This document shows, in pieces, positions 63,770-64,000 of a stretch of DNA of 64,000 bases. The notes beneath the pieces were generated by a model. The model saw only the letters and a program-made list of their open reading frames with translations, was not told the origin of the DNA and did no database searches. Source of the stretch: Chionoecetes opilio. Taxonomy: Eukaryota > Arthropoda > Malacostraca > Decapoda > Majidae. Location of the stretch: contig JACEEZ010022558.1 in NCBI GenBank assembly GCA_016584305.1, positions 886,988 through 950,987 on the forward strand. The letters run 5' to 3'. Within the stretch, counting starts at the first letter, position 1. Each line of letters begins with the position of its first letter. The translations under genes and the position numbers were made by a program.

Positions 63770-64000
63770 CTATTAATGGTACATAGCTATTAATGGTACA
63801 TAGCTATTAATGGTACATGGCTATTAATGGTAGGCTACATAGCTATTAATGGTACATAGCTATTAATGGTACATAGCTATTAATGGTACATAGCTATTAA
63901 TGGTACATAGCTATTAATGGTACATAGCTATTAATGGTACATAGCTATTAATGGTACATAGCTATTAATGGTACATAGCAATTAATGGTACATAGCTATT
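63770..64000. repeat. 17-bp tandem array, continues past the window end
   Basis: About 13 copies of GGTACATAGCTATTAAT, with one GGTAGGCTACATAGC expansion at about 63830. Confidence 0.95.

Overview
The window reads as nuclear DNA of an arthropod, most likely a decapod crustacean. This is inferred from (CCTAA)n telomere-type repeats, very dense microsatellites and minisatellites, crowded TA- and TTAA-flanked MITEs, CR1/L2-like LINE fragments and tRNA-derived SINEs, with small GC-rich exons in long AT-rich introns. There is no prokaryotic-style gene organisation. Most long open frames here come from tandem repeats whose unit is a multiple of 3 bp, not from genes.

The main gene is a complete Sin1 (MAPKAP1) homologue on the + strand, 4641-31937. 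Eleven exons were found by matching translated segments to the SIN1 family and linking them by splice phase. They cover the N-terminus, CRIM domain, Ras-binding domain and PH domain. SIN1 is the subunit of mTOR complex 2 that presents AGC-kinase substrates such as Akt. Exon lengths sum to 1555 nt. Two exons (7 and 9) each appear to lack one base. With both restored the frame is 1557 nt, or 518 residues, against 522 for human SIN1. Intron 10 has a GC-AG donor. The end of exon 5 and the start of exon 9 are tandemly duplicated inside the neighbouring introns.

The introns hold most of the mobile DNA of the first 32 kb: a TIR element with an internal 66-bp minisatellite (two copies, opposite orientation), a TIR element filled with telomere-like repeats (14.3-15.3 kb), foldback MITEs, pogo/Tigger-like MITEs, SINEs (one nested in another), a remnant with a pogo-type transposase N-terminus, and truncated LINEs. 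Several insertions lie within 20-45 bp of splice sites.

From 32 to 60 kb I find no convincing host gene, only three weak candidate exons. The region holds about a dozen copies of one ~210-bp TTAA-flanked (piggyBac-type) MITE, TIR and foldback elements, an 18-bp satellite (36.9-37.9 kb), a 21-bp satellite with 588-bp higher-order structure (48.2-50.75 kb), a nested MITE stack with exact TA target duplications (45.4-46.7 kb), a MITE swollen by poly-T units (52.3-53.2 kb), a CR1/L2-like reverse transcriptase ORF (55.8-57.4 kb), a 115-bp triplet with one inverted core (57.7-58.0 kb), and a decayed minus-strand LINE with RNase H (58.75-60.3 kb).

At 61.8 kb the first coding exon of an SLC5-type sodium/solute symporter begins on the + strand, with a possible untranslated exon at 60.5 kb. 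The rest of that gene lies beyond the window. The window ends inside a 17-bp tandem array.
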